Assembly: GCF_001704415.2 (NCBI RefSeq)
Contig: NW_017189517.1
Span: forward strand, 12,349,167-12,413,166
DNA from: Capra hircus
Taxonomy: Eukaryota > Chordata > Mammalia > Artiodactyla > Bovidae
DNA: 64,000 nt
Direction of reading: 5' to 3'
In this document: positions 1 to 9,789 of the stretch, piece by piece
Layout of the letters: the number at the start of each line of letters is the position of its first letter
Numbering within the stretch: position 1 is the stretch's first letter
The notes under the pieces: generated by a model
Seen by the model: the letters and a program-made list of their open reading frames with translations, nothing else
Told to the model about the DNA's origin: nothing
Database searches by the model: none
Made by a program: the position numbers and the translations under genes

Positions 1-1240
1 CTGTTAAGATCAGAGGCCTTGGTTGGGCAGGAGCAACCCTGCCTCCGTCACCCAAGCTGTCCAAGATCCTCCAGCTATTACAGAGACAGAAGGCGACCCC
101 ACATCTGCCTGATCCAGCACCCATCCTCTTCCCACAACTTCGGAGTTGCCTTCAGTTCATTTGGCAATGCCATTCTCCAAAGTGCTGATTCCTGCTGGTT
201 TTAGTCTGCTTAAGTTCGTATCTGTGGGCACTGGAGCCGAGAAATGGCACTGCAATAGTCTTATCATGTTTGAAAGCCTACAGTGCAGTCTGGTATAGTC
301 ATTTGAACAAAAAATGAAAGGCACATGAGTCTGTTACCAAACCTCTAACTTCATATGGGTTAGTCTGTTCTATTCAACAAACATATGTCAGAAGCCACGT
401 TTATCAGGATGCTTAGCAGTCAGCAGGTAATGAAAACCTTCTGTATGACAAAAATCTCAAGAAATTAACTTTATGAACAGATAGGAACACAGTTTACCTC
501 CATTGTCCTCAAACAATTTAATATATAACATGCAGGCAGAGTGAGTGTTCTTGAAAATACTGTAAGAACAGAGTTAGTAGAAAGTCAAAACAAAGTAATT
601 GTTCACCAAGAAAAAGGAAATGAATAAATGATCAGTTCCTGCCTGCCCCACTGGCAACAGCCTTGGTTCGTCATTCTGAAGTATAAAGTCAGAATCACAC
701 TTCCGAAGAAATGAATGGACTTCTCTTTTTTCTCTGTGTGCTAATTCCTGCCACGGTAATTGGCCTCTTTGGCTTTTCCTAAAAGTTCATTGAGACTTTT
801 CTGGCCTCCTCTTAGGGACTCCCTAATGTATAATGCTCACCAGCTAGACTCCAGTTGTGAATTTTTAATTACGCCAGATCATTTTCAGTAAATAAAACTT
901 CAAGCTCAATTAATGCTGTCAGATCCAATTTTTCTCTCACCTGCTCTGAGCTCCACTCCGTGGTGTTTGCAGTAATTGCCACTTCCTCAGGAAAGACGAG
1001 CTTCTCCAGGGCTGGACGTCAGCAGCCCTTTGTGTCTGCCTCTTTCCTGACTCAGGAGCAGCACAGCAGGGTGGCAGAGACGTTTCATCCAGAAGAGTCT
1101 AATCGTGTTGCCTGGAAAACAGGGCCAATGCATATGGTGGATTGTAACCCCTCGATGGCTACTGAGTATGGCTTTCTCATGTGTCTTGTGAGGCAGTGGT
1201 TCTGCCTGCCTGATCTTAGCCAAAAGGCCAAGAAGCCATG
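1..1240. other. Intronic stretch, no recognised element
   Basis: AT-rich unique-looking sequence with only short open frames on both strands and no clear repeat. Nothing supports a gene. Confidence 0.5.
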
Positions 1241-1242
1241 AG

Positions 1243-1397
1243 GTACTGGTTCTCAAAATGTGCTCCATAGGCCAGCTATGTCAGATCACCTGGGAACTTC
1301 CTCAACCTGCTAAATCAGAGACTGGGGGTCTGACCCAGCCATCTGGGTTTTACAAGTTCTCCTGGTAATGCTGACATCTAAGTCTTGAAGCCACTGT
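1243..1397 (+). mobile_element. MER5A-type hAT-Charlie DNA transposon relic
   Basis: It opens with the MER5A-like end (ctggttctcaaaatgtg) and continues through the diagnostic tcagatcacctgggaact and gtaatgctgacatc blocks to an inverted end near agccactg. A BovB copy was inserted at its right edge. Confidence 0.7.
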
Positions 1398-1405
1398 TGT
1401 AAGGT

Positions 1406-1880
1406 TCAGTTCAGTTCATTTCAGTCACTCAGTCTTTGTGACCCCATGAATCGCAGCACGCCAGGCCTCCCTGTCCATCACCAACTCCCGGAGTTTACTC
1501 AAACTCATGTCCCTGGAGTCGGTGATGCCATCCAGCCATCTCATCCTCGGTCGTCCCCTTCTCCTCCTGCCCCCAATCCCTCCCAGCATCAGAGTCTTTT
1601 CCAATGAGTCAGCTCTTCGCATGAGGTGGCCAAAGTATTGGAGCTTCAGCTTCACCATCAGTCCTTCCAATGAACACCCAGGACTGATTTCCTTTAGAAT
1701 GGACTGGTTGGATCTCCTTGCAGTCCAATGGACTCTCAAGAGTCTTCTCTCACACCACAGTTCAAAAGCATCAATTCTTCGGCGCTCAGCTTCCTTCACA
1801 GTCCAACTCTCACATCCATACATGACCACTGGAAAAACCATAGCCTTGACTAGAGGGACCTTGTTGGCAAAGTGATGTCT
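1406..1880 (-). mobile_element. BovB LINE, 3' end fragment
   Basis: The sequence begins with the (TTCAGT)n 3' tail of BovB in reverse. The minus strand keeps the C-terminal part of the BovB reverse-transcriptase ORF, with MYGCESWTVKEAERRRIDAFELW and RMRWLDGITDS-type motifs, largely uninterrupted. A 12-bp target-site duplication with one mismatch (CTGTTGTAAGGT at 1394-1405, CTGTTGGAAGGT at 1881-1892) brackets it, so this is one 5'-truncated retrotransposition of about 475 bp. Confidence 0.9.
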
Positions 1881-2004
1881 CTGTTGGAAGGTAGGTTAAC
1901 ACAAATCAAAAATCGTCATTTTTGTATTAGTAATTTAGCTTTACTTTTGCCTTCCCTGGTTCTCCTAAGCATAGGTGGCTTCTATCTGGTTTATTTCCCT
2001 AGTA

Positions 2005-2084
2005 TTGGGTTGGCCAAAAATTTCGTTTGGGTTTTTCCATAAGATGGTACAGAAAATCCCAAACAAACTTTTTGGCCAACTCAA
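2005..2084. mobile_element. Mariner-type MITE (bovine mariner terminal inverted repeats)
   Basis: An 80-bp near-palindrome flanked by TA dinucleotides (2003-2004, 2085-2086). The first 33 bases, starting ttgggttggccaaaaa, pair with the last 33 with about 4 mismatches around a loop of about 14 bases. The sequence matches the terminal repeats of the ruminant mariner family. It would form a long hairpin if transcribed. Confidence 0.85.
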
Positions 2085-2139
2085 TATTTTTTTCACACTT
2101 ACTTTGTTCCCATCTGGTATGTGGTGTTGTTTTGTAACA

Positions 2140-2440
2140 ATTAACACACTATCCTCCTGCACTGGCCTCTGGGCTGCCTGAGGGCAGGAACTTATCCCAC
2201 TCATCAATATATCCCCAAGGCCCAGCACAATGAAGGGCACACAGAAAACACACAGTAAATGTTTTTGAGCAAATACATTATTTAAGGTTTTATAGTTTGC
2301 AAAACTATACTGGGGCCTTAAGAAGTGGGACTCGCAGACGAGGAGACTGAGACTCAGAGAAGTTCGGTGATTCAGTAGGTAAGTTGCAGACCAAGAGCTC
2401 CAGGCCAAGGCTTGCCTCAATGTGGGAAAGGTCATGGCCA
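2140..2440. repeat. Ancient L2- and MIR-like repeat remnants
   Basis: The section 2170-2275 resembles an L2 3' end (gagggcaggaac ... atccccaaggcccagcaca ... agtaaatgtttttgagc). The section 2335-2440 resembles a minus-strand MIR core (gacgaggagactgagactcagagaag). Both are strongly diverged. Confidence 0.5.
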
Positions 2441-2685
2441 CAGTTCCTTAAAGATTGCCCTCCAGAACTCAGCTCAACTCAGGAGGTCTGTTGTACTTTA
2501 GCTCTGCAAGGGCAAAGCTCTTGACTTGCTCCCAGGCAGGCTGCCCCCACCCCAGTTGTGTCATCTCTGTACCATTAAGGATGCTCAGAAAGGATGACTG
2601 AGGGTGCCAGTTAGTGGGGCACAGTGCAAAGGCTGAGAACAGGAAAAGGAAGGGAATCACAGTGAAAAATAGGAGAGGATTTTAG

Positions 2686-2945
2686 CACGATCGATGGGAG
2701 GAATAGTCCCGACGAAGCAGGGAAATGGACCCTCATCTCGAGATGAGGACAGAAAACCGGGGCTCCTCTTGAGTTTTGGCGGGACTCTCAGTGTTCCTCT
2801 CGACTGGAGACGCGTATGTCGGGGAACTTCTTGAGTTGCCTCAAGGGTTTCAAGGACCCTTTTGAGGCTCAAGAGGGAAGGTGGGATATCTCTCGAGACG
2901 CCGGAGTGGAAAAGGGCCTACCTTTTAGGTTAGGCCTTAGAAGAC
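2686..2945. repeat. Satellite relic with 31-bp subrepeats (pecoran satellite I type)
   Basis: A TCTCGAG-like motif recurs at exactly 31-bp steps: 2736 (tctcgag), 2767 (tcttgag), 2798 (tctcgac), 2829 (tcttgag), 2860 (ttttgag) and 2891 (tctcgag), with weaker units to each side. A degenerate 31-bp subrepeat is the known internal structure of bovid satellite I (1.715 family). The block is CpG-rich compared with its surroundings. The outer edges are approximate. Confidence 0.75.
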
Positions 2946-5900
2946 GGGAGCAAAGAGGAAGAGATGTGAGCTGCAAGTGAAGCCAAAGTTTAAAGCTGCG
3001 TTTGGCTTCTCTGCCAGGCTGCCCTCCTTATACCAAGGTGACAGCAGCCTGGGAGGTACTTTGTCAGGTGTTGTTGTTATGGGAATGGATGGACAGTGAT
3101 GCCACCCACCTCTCCCCTTGTGACCTTTAAGCAGTCTGGCTGGGCTAAGAGGATGAGGACAAGCAGTCTGTAGGCGCAGGATGAAGAAAATCAGTGGCCT
3201 GCAGAAGGCTCAAGGGCTGCAGTTTCTCATTAACTTGAGCATTGAACTCTATATGACTAAGTGAACTGGCACAGTTCACTTATATCTCCTGGAATATAAG
3301 ACTTTGTAACCCACTTGTAAATTATCACAAACTGGGGTGGAAGAAAGCAGATTGTGGTCCAGGCTGTCCCTCATCCCAAACATCCACTCATTAATCACAA
3401 CGTATCACAGTCCCATCACCACCTTGACTCTCACGTGGGAGAGATGACTGTACATCTGACCCTGTCTTTATTCTTGAGCTGCAGTGCCATCGCTCTAATT
3501 GCCTGCTAGACGCTGTCCATCAACTCCCCAACTCGCTAGGCTCCTGACCAAATCCATCATCTTCCTCTCTGGCCCAGATGCCCCTCCCAACTAATCTGTC
3601 TCTTTCACTGGCACCTCTATCTTTTCAGGCATTCAGCTTCCAACCTTCTCATCAGCTTTCTTGAAGACTTTATTCTCATTCTCCAGATGGAGTCACTTCT
3701 GAAGTTCAGTCATTTCCTTTTGCTATGCTGTGCAGGGTTTCCTTCTTTCCATCCCCATAATGATCATTCTGGTCCAAGCTCCCATCATATTTCAGGTCTC
3801 AATCACCCTAAACCATCCAACATCAGAACTATTATTATTATTATTATTATTTTTGCTTCTCAATCCCCTATCTGATGGAGTAGCCCAGGACTAGATGTGA
3901 ATTCAGTAGTGGTAGGACACAGTTCCAGTGGCCTCTCTGACAGTCTGTTGCCAATATCCAAGCCCTTGGTAAAGACTTAGGTGAATGGCCAGCCGAGATG
4001 AAGAGACAGTATAATTTAGGAAGTGACTAATGTTCTTTCTTGATCCCAGTGAGGCATTCAGGGATGCAACCGCTTTCCCTGGGCAGAAACAGCAGGTGTC
4101 AAGAGGTGAAGAGAGCAAAACAGCAATGATAATCTATAAGCTTCTTGCTCCCCAATGCCCCTGTGGTGAGTTGTGAGAATGAGAAGTTCATGGAGGGGGA
4201 GAGGGCAAGATAATGCAAGTGTCCCAGGTGCCTTTGCCAAGAGCTCTGCAATTGCAGAGTAAAGTAATTGTGAACTTCTGTGTGAATGGTTTGCCTGATC
4301 AGCTGAATGCCCTCTGCTTTAGAGATGATGATCCTAAGACACAAGGAAGTCACATGCCTTCCTGGCAGCCAGGATTAGGATGCAAGATTTCTGAGTAAGT
4401 GCTTTGAACGCCTGAGGTTGCTTCTAAGAGATCACACCCACACCGGGCTTCACAGCAATAAAGATGAGCTTTTCTCTTATCTTAAGACCCTCGTTCATTG
4501 CCCATAGTTAACCAAAGGGAACCTAGGGGAGGAAGCTAAAGGAAAGCACAGCTTAGAGAACTGAACTTTTTTTGCTTGATGATTAACAGAAATCATAGAT
4601 CATGAGAAGAGGATCTTTAAAGAGGTATAGACTCTCCTTTAGACACTTCGGGTAGAAGAAAATGAAAAAGTTTGGAGCCAAGAAAGAAAAGCACTCAGGA
4701 CATAACCTAGAAAGACAAAAAAAATGAAATGAAGAAGGCTCATCAGCTCTAATTAAAGGAAATCAATATTTGAAGAGGCATCTTGCTCAGTAGCAGGACA
4801 AGGGCAAAAATACTTCAGCAATGTGAGCCTCTTAGAAAATAGAAAAGCAGGCTTTCATGGGGAAACAATCATGATTTAAAGGGCTGCAAATGACAACCAC
4901 GTGGTAGGGTGATAGGCTGTAGAGGGGACTCAAGCACCTTTTGGAAAGAATACTAAATGAGAGCTTCTATCTTTGGTAGAGTCTGTATTTTTTAAGCACA
5001 GCTCCTTTTCCTGGGAGCTCTAAGGAGCTGAGGGTCATTTCTAGGGAGCAAAGAGTAGCTACCATTTCCCAAGAGAGACCTGAAGTAACCCCTAAAGAAC
5101 AGCTTGGGTTTCATTTCTGTTACCACTTAGAAGAACACACACTGGAAAAACACTGAAAGCCATACAAATGCAATAAAGCTTCCGCTGGTGTTTAGGCTGA
5201 ATTTATGGTGGAAGATAGGCTCGCAGGACCGAGCCCAGGCCAGAATTCCTGACCATCTCTCCCTCCCTGATGCTAAAGGTGGCAGGAGCTTGGAGTGAAA
5301 AGGTGAGCCTGTCAGAAAGATGGCAGAAAGATTAAAAAGAGCCATGTGCATATTTGGGCACCACCCAGTTGCTGACTGTTGTCACGATAGCAGTGCCTGT
5401 CTGGAGAACACCAGACTCCATTCTCTAGCAGATGCGAAGATCTATGAGGGGCTATGTGATTTACAAAGAAGCAACTCTCAGGCCCACACATGGATATAGA
5501 AGATTAGTCCTGGAGCCATATTTCACTGTTTTCCTCAGTTTGCCCAAGTTCCTGGAGCCCAGGTTATCTTCAGTCTAAGAGTCTGTGATTTCACATGATG
5601 ATCAACCATCAGTAACTGGAATCCAGTTTTCCCAGACCGTTCTTCTTTAGGGATGGAACATATGGGATTGGTATGTCACCACTTCCTTCTCTCACACTGG
5701 TGCCAGACATCAATAATCAATCACAGAACTCTTCCACTGAGCCAAAATGCAGACTTTTCATTTATTTGTTTAACAAATGTTTCTGAAGCGTCCTCTTAAG
5801 AGCTAGTTGCAGAGACAGAAAAACAGTAAAATATAAACCACACTGTAGGTCTACAGGTACCACATGCTAAGTGCCAAATAAAAGATAGTAGACAATGAGT

Positions 5901-7170
5901 ATTATAGCCCAACTCCCCTTCTGAAATAGTATTTCAATTTCCTAGGACCCTGAAATTTCATTTTTAAAATTTCAGTGTTGTTGTACGTAGAGCAACACAA
6001 CTATTTCTCGTAGATCTGAGATGAATTAATTTCAAAAACAGCTCACAAAGTACTATAAGAAATGCAGAAGTTGCTGTATGCCACCCACCAAGAAAGTGAG
6101 TCAAGGATGTTTGAACTGCTAGGTTCTTCTCCCTCAAATACCTCTCTGACCTACAAAAAATCCAGGTTGGAGTGGATCTGATTGCCATTTGGGGTGAAGT
6201 ACACTGGATGCCATTTCAGCATCAAATTATTCAATCCGAAACACTTTGAAAATGCTGAAGAGTTGGGTTAGTCATAGTTTTCCCACCTGAATACAATGTG
6301 CATAATATTGCAGGATTTTTTTCCCCACTTTTCTGGTGGTGGAGACATTTGTGGAGCCTGTGGAAAATGATTTATTTGCTATTTGATGGACAGCCAACCA
6401 AGCAGACAGAGAGAGGGCTGCCATCCATTACATTTTCCTATCAGGAGCTCACCTGGAATTGTGTTCATACGTCTTTGAGGAGGCTGGATTGGGAGGGAAA
6501 GAGGAAAGAATCTTACCCTCTGAAGAAGATAGCTTACTCCTGAGTAGGAGAAGCCTGGATCCATGCCCTCTGGGATTTCGGGCCGTAGCTTTTAAGATCC
6601 AAAGAGGAGATGGAAGTCAAAAGGGCTGACAAGTGGTCTAGAGACAGACAAAATAATGATGGCTGGAATGCTCTTGTTCCAGAAGTGTAAATTGGAAACT
6701 GGCTGTAATCTCAGGCAGCCCTCTAGAACCTCATATACCCCAAGTTATCACCCATAAAGCCTAAAAGCAGGCAGGACTTATTCCTGTAAGCCCTTGGGAT
6801 TACCAGATGTTTCCTTCCATGGTCAGTATCCTTTGGGTTGTCCACCCCTGTTTTTCCAGATCTCTGAGGCTCTCAGTTTGCAGTTGCAGGATTTTGTCTT
6901 TCTCCTTCTTGGATTGCTTCTGAAAAACTCAGGGTCTTTCTTCCTCAAAGTTTCAAAATCATAGCATCTTGTCCAGACTTACCTACCTAGCTTGGAACTT
7001 TGAGGAAGAATGATGGCTCTTTCCCCTCAATGTTCGGCCAGCCTTTCTATACAACAGTCCTTAGTACTGATACATCTACAAAATTAAACTCCAAGGATCC
7101 AAGCCTGCCACTGTTCTGCTCGTCCCTCCCCCACTTTCAGGTTCGTTTTGCCACTTTGGAAGCCATTTGG
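2946..7170. other. Long intronic stretch, mostly unannotated
   Basis: About 4.2 kb with no gene and few clear repeats. It contains a TTA microsatellite at 3831-3851 and a weak ancient-repeat signal near 5760-5860. All open frames are under 85 codons and unlike any protein I know. Confidence 0.5.
3831..3851. repeat. (TTA)n microsatellite
   Basis: Seven TTA units in tandem, followed by a short T run. Confidence 0.9.
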
Positions 7171-7380
7171 GGCTTCCCTGGTGGCTCAGCTGGTAAAGAA
7201 TCCTCCTGCAATGCAGGAGACCTGGGTTCGATCCCTGGGTCAGGAAGGTCCCCTGAAGAAGGGAATGGCTACCCACTCCAGTATTCTTACCTGGAGAACC
7301 CCATGGACAGAGGGGCCTGGTGGGTGGCAGCGCATGGGGTCACAGTCACATACCACTGAGTGACTTTCACTTTCCCTTTC
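7171..7380 (+). mobile_element. Bov-tA SINE
   Basis: The head is tRNA-Glu-like, with an A box in tggctcagctgg and a B box in gggttcgatccc. It is joined to the BovB-derived unit (gaagggaatggctacccactccagtattc ... catggggtcacagtc) and ends in a pyrimidine-rich CTTT tail. It is full length at about 210 bp. Confidence 0.9.
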
Positions 7381-7745
7381 CCTTTTGCCCCTGTCAGTGG
7401 ATCTCTGCTGCTGGCATGAAACAAATATTTTGAATTTTTGATTACTTTCACCCCTAGTCTTGGTGCCTTGCCTTCCATCTGCAATTTTTCTGAGAAAGTA
7501 TTTGTGTTTATTCCCCCTCCAATCTACACTTGCAGGATTTGGCAGTAGGTCAGAGGAGTCCTTATTTCCATCACTTAAAGGACAACTGCTCCAGGACCAC
7601 CACCCCCACCTCCAGAGTAGCAGTTAACAATAATAAAGCAGCTGACAGCTTTTCCTGATGTCCTGTGGTGCCATGCATTGACCTTAAACATGGTCACTTG
7701 TCATGATTTTAAAGGAGCCTTGGCTCCCAAAGCACAGCTTTGGGA

Positions 7746-7990
7746 ATTTGTAGTTGTTGTTCAGTTGCTAAGTTCTGTCCGACTCTTTGTGACCCCTTGG
7801 ACTGCAGCACGCCAGGCCTCCATGTCCCTCACTATCTCCCGAAGTTTGCTCAAGTTCATGTCCACTGAAGCAGTGATGCTATCCAACCATCTCATCCTCT
7901 GCTGCCTTCTTCTTTTGCCTTCAATCTTTACCAGCATTCTAGTATTCTTGCCGCGAGAACCCCCATGAACAGTATAAAAAGGCAAAAAGA
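7746..7990 (-). mobile_element. BovB LINE fragment with inverted 5' piece
   Basis: From about 7757 to 7937 the minus strand is the BovB 3' end (RT C-terminus). From about 7938 the sequence switches strand to the BovB 5' ORF region (agtattcttgcc ... gaacccccatgaacagtataaaaaggc) on the plus strand. A short direct repeat TTTGGGA (7739-7745, 7991-7997) flanks the whole. This is the arrangement expected from twin priming with loss of the middle of the element. Confidence 0.65.
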
Positions 7991-7997
7991 TTTGGGA

Positions 7998-8690
7998 CTA
8001 CAGCAGTGGGGATGGGTGTCTTTTATTCAAAAGAACAAGAATGCATGAACTTCATGACTTGGGGGAACAGGGTGCTAAATGACCACCTCCTCTGAGCCTA
8101 GCAGCCTGCAAGATCAAAAGGGTCTTTGTTTCCAAAGGTTTTTAGCAAAGTTTCCCACTGCCTTCTGTTTGAATGAGAGGCTGGGCAGAGGAAGACTCAG
8201 TGGCCAGTGAGCAGAGTGTGGAATTGAGACCTGCTTGAATTTTGCAACACACAGCATATTTCATCCCTCACATGACACAGCAGCAGCCTTCTGGAAGAGA
8301 CAGTTTAGAATTCTTCTGCGTTCCAATCTTTTGTCCAATAGTGTTATCACTTCATTTCTGAGCGAGGTTCTGAATGCCAATGGTAGCTGGTATGGTCCAG
8401 GGATGGTTAAGAAGTTCTTTGCCAGGAAGTCAGCGTGGACAGGCAGGAGCAGCGCTGCATGAGTTCTTCAGCAGTCTCAGTGGACTTCTGACACCTCCTC
8501 TGAGACAGACTATGTGGCCGCTGTCCAGAGCCACTCACTCCAGCAGAAGGATTGAAGCTCACCTCGGTGACTCCCACTTCAAAGAACTGTTTTGAGGCCC
8601 TCCTGGACACAATCCTACCTGCTGGAACTTTTGCTGTCTTTTTAGCCCTTTGCCCACACACATCTGGATCACCTTGGCAGTTCCTGGGAG
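7998..8690. other. Intronic stretch, no recognised element
   Basis: Unique-looking sequence of about 0.7 kb. Overlapping open frames of 73-84 codons occur on both strands at 8235-8660, but they have no recognisable homology or coding pattern. Confidence 0.45.
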
Positions 8691-8691
8691 T

Positions 8692-8876
8692 ATTAGTTGC
8701 TAAGTCATGTCTGACTCATTGTGATCCTATGGACTGTAGCCCACGAGGCTCCTCTGTGTACGGGATTCTCCAGGCAAGAATATTGGAGTGGTAGCCATGC
8801 TCTCCTCCAACAGCTCTTCTGGATCCAGGGATTGAACCCAGGTCTCCTACACGGCAGGCAGTTTCTATCACCGGGA
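8692..8876 (-). mobile_element. Bov-tA/Bov-A SINE
   Basis: Reverse-strand Bov-A unit (gttgctaagtcatgtctgac, ggactgtagcccacgaggctcc, caggcaagaatattggag), followed by the reverse tRNA-Glu head (gggattgaacccaggtctcc). It is somewhat diverged. Confidence 0.85.
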
Positions 8877-9119
8877 ATCCATGGTTATCTCTTGTTCCAA
8901 TCACATCCATGGAGTCACTTAAAGCTGATGGATGCGAGGCAGAATCTTTTTTGACCCCCCAACCCCACCTCACCCCACATTTAAATACAGCTCTTTGTAG
9001 AGACCTATTTCTGATGTACTTAAAAGATTCATAAATATCTGGAAAGCTCTTTGACATTCTCTCAGACAATATTCTGTGCCTTTGGAAGGCTCTATTATAC
9101 TCACTGAAAGCCAAGCTAT

Positions 9120-9560
9120 GCATTTTTCTTTTTTACCTTGACTTTTCATAAAAGGTTATGCTGACGTAGATCTTTACTAACAAAAAAAAAAAAATCTTTC
9201 TGATGAAATCAGGATAAATAATTCCACACATCATCAAGTGGGGAAAAGGGCTTTGCATTGGTTTCCATGGAAATCTGAAGATGAAGTAAAGTAATAATTT
9301 CAAGGCAGAGCAGCTGAATTGAAGATAATGGTAAAAATAGTTTGATAAAGAAAATAGAATAAAGTAATCAAGAAGCCTCCAATCAATTATTCCTCTTTGT
9401 TTACTTTCCAGTGATTAATTTGTCTGCGTTTATTAACCTGATGAGATTAAGCAGACCTTCCTAGTGATTTATTTCGTAATTGTTTCCAAGGTTTGACATA
9501 AGCTGTGGAATTATTGAAGGTGGAGATTTAAATTCAATTACTCATGAAGCAGGTGGTGCC
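9120..9560. promoter_or_regulatory. Candidate conserved non-coding element (AT-rich, repeat-free)
   Basis: AT-rich sequence with clustered homeobox-type sites (gtgattaattt, atcaattatt, aaattcaattac), a forkhead-like ttgtttac, and a palindrome tttccatggaaa near 9263. There are no interspersed repeats. This look is common in developmental enhancers in introns of regulated genes, but conservation cannot be tested here. Confidence 0.25.
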
Positions 9561-9756
9561 TCTCCTGAAAGAATATCTGGATTCACGGCCTTCCTATGCT
9601 AACATTATGAGTGAGAATTATTAATTCATCTGATAGTATCTCCCAAAGACTTTTAGAAGTCATTTGGCATCCACATACTTCACAAGTCAGCAGCTTCAGA
9701 ACTGAACTCGAAGTACAGAGAACCCAGAGACAAATAAAGGATTTTATGTTAAAGAC

Positions 9757-9774
9757 TTTTTTTTTTTTTTTTTT
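9757..9774. repeat. Poly(T) tract
   Basis: About 17 T residues followed by ggccagagcc. It could be the tail of a reverse-oriented retroposed element, but I could not identify the body. Confidence 0.6.
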
Positions 9775-9789
9775 GGCCAGAGCCTCCCT

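Noticed and set aside
7171..7245. Possible tRNA-Glu gene
   Set aside because: The tRNA-like A and B boxes belong to the Bov-tA SINE head. The BovB-derived body follows directly. The same applies to the other SINE heads in the window.
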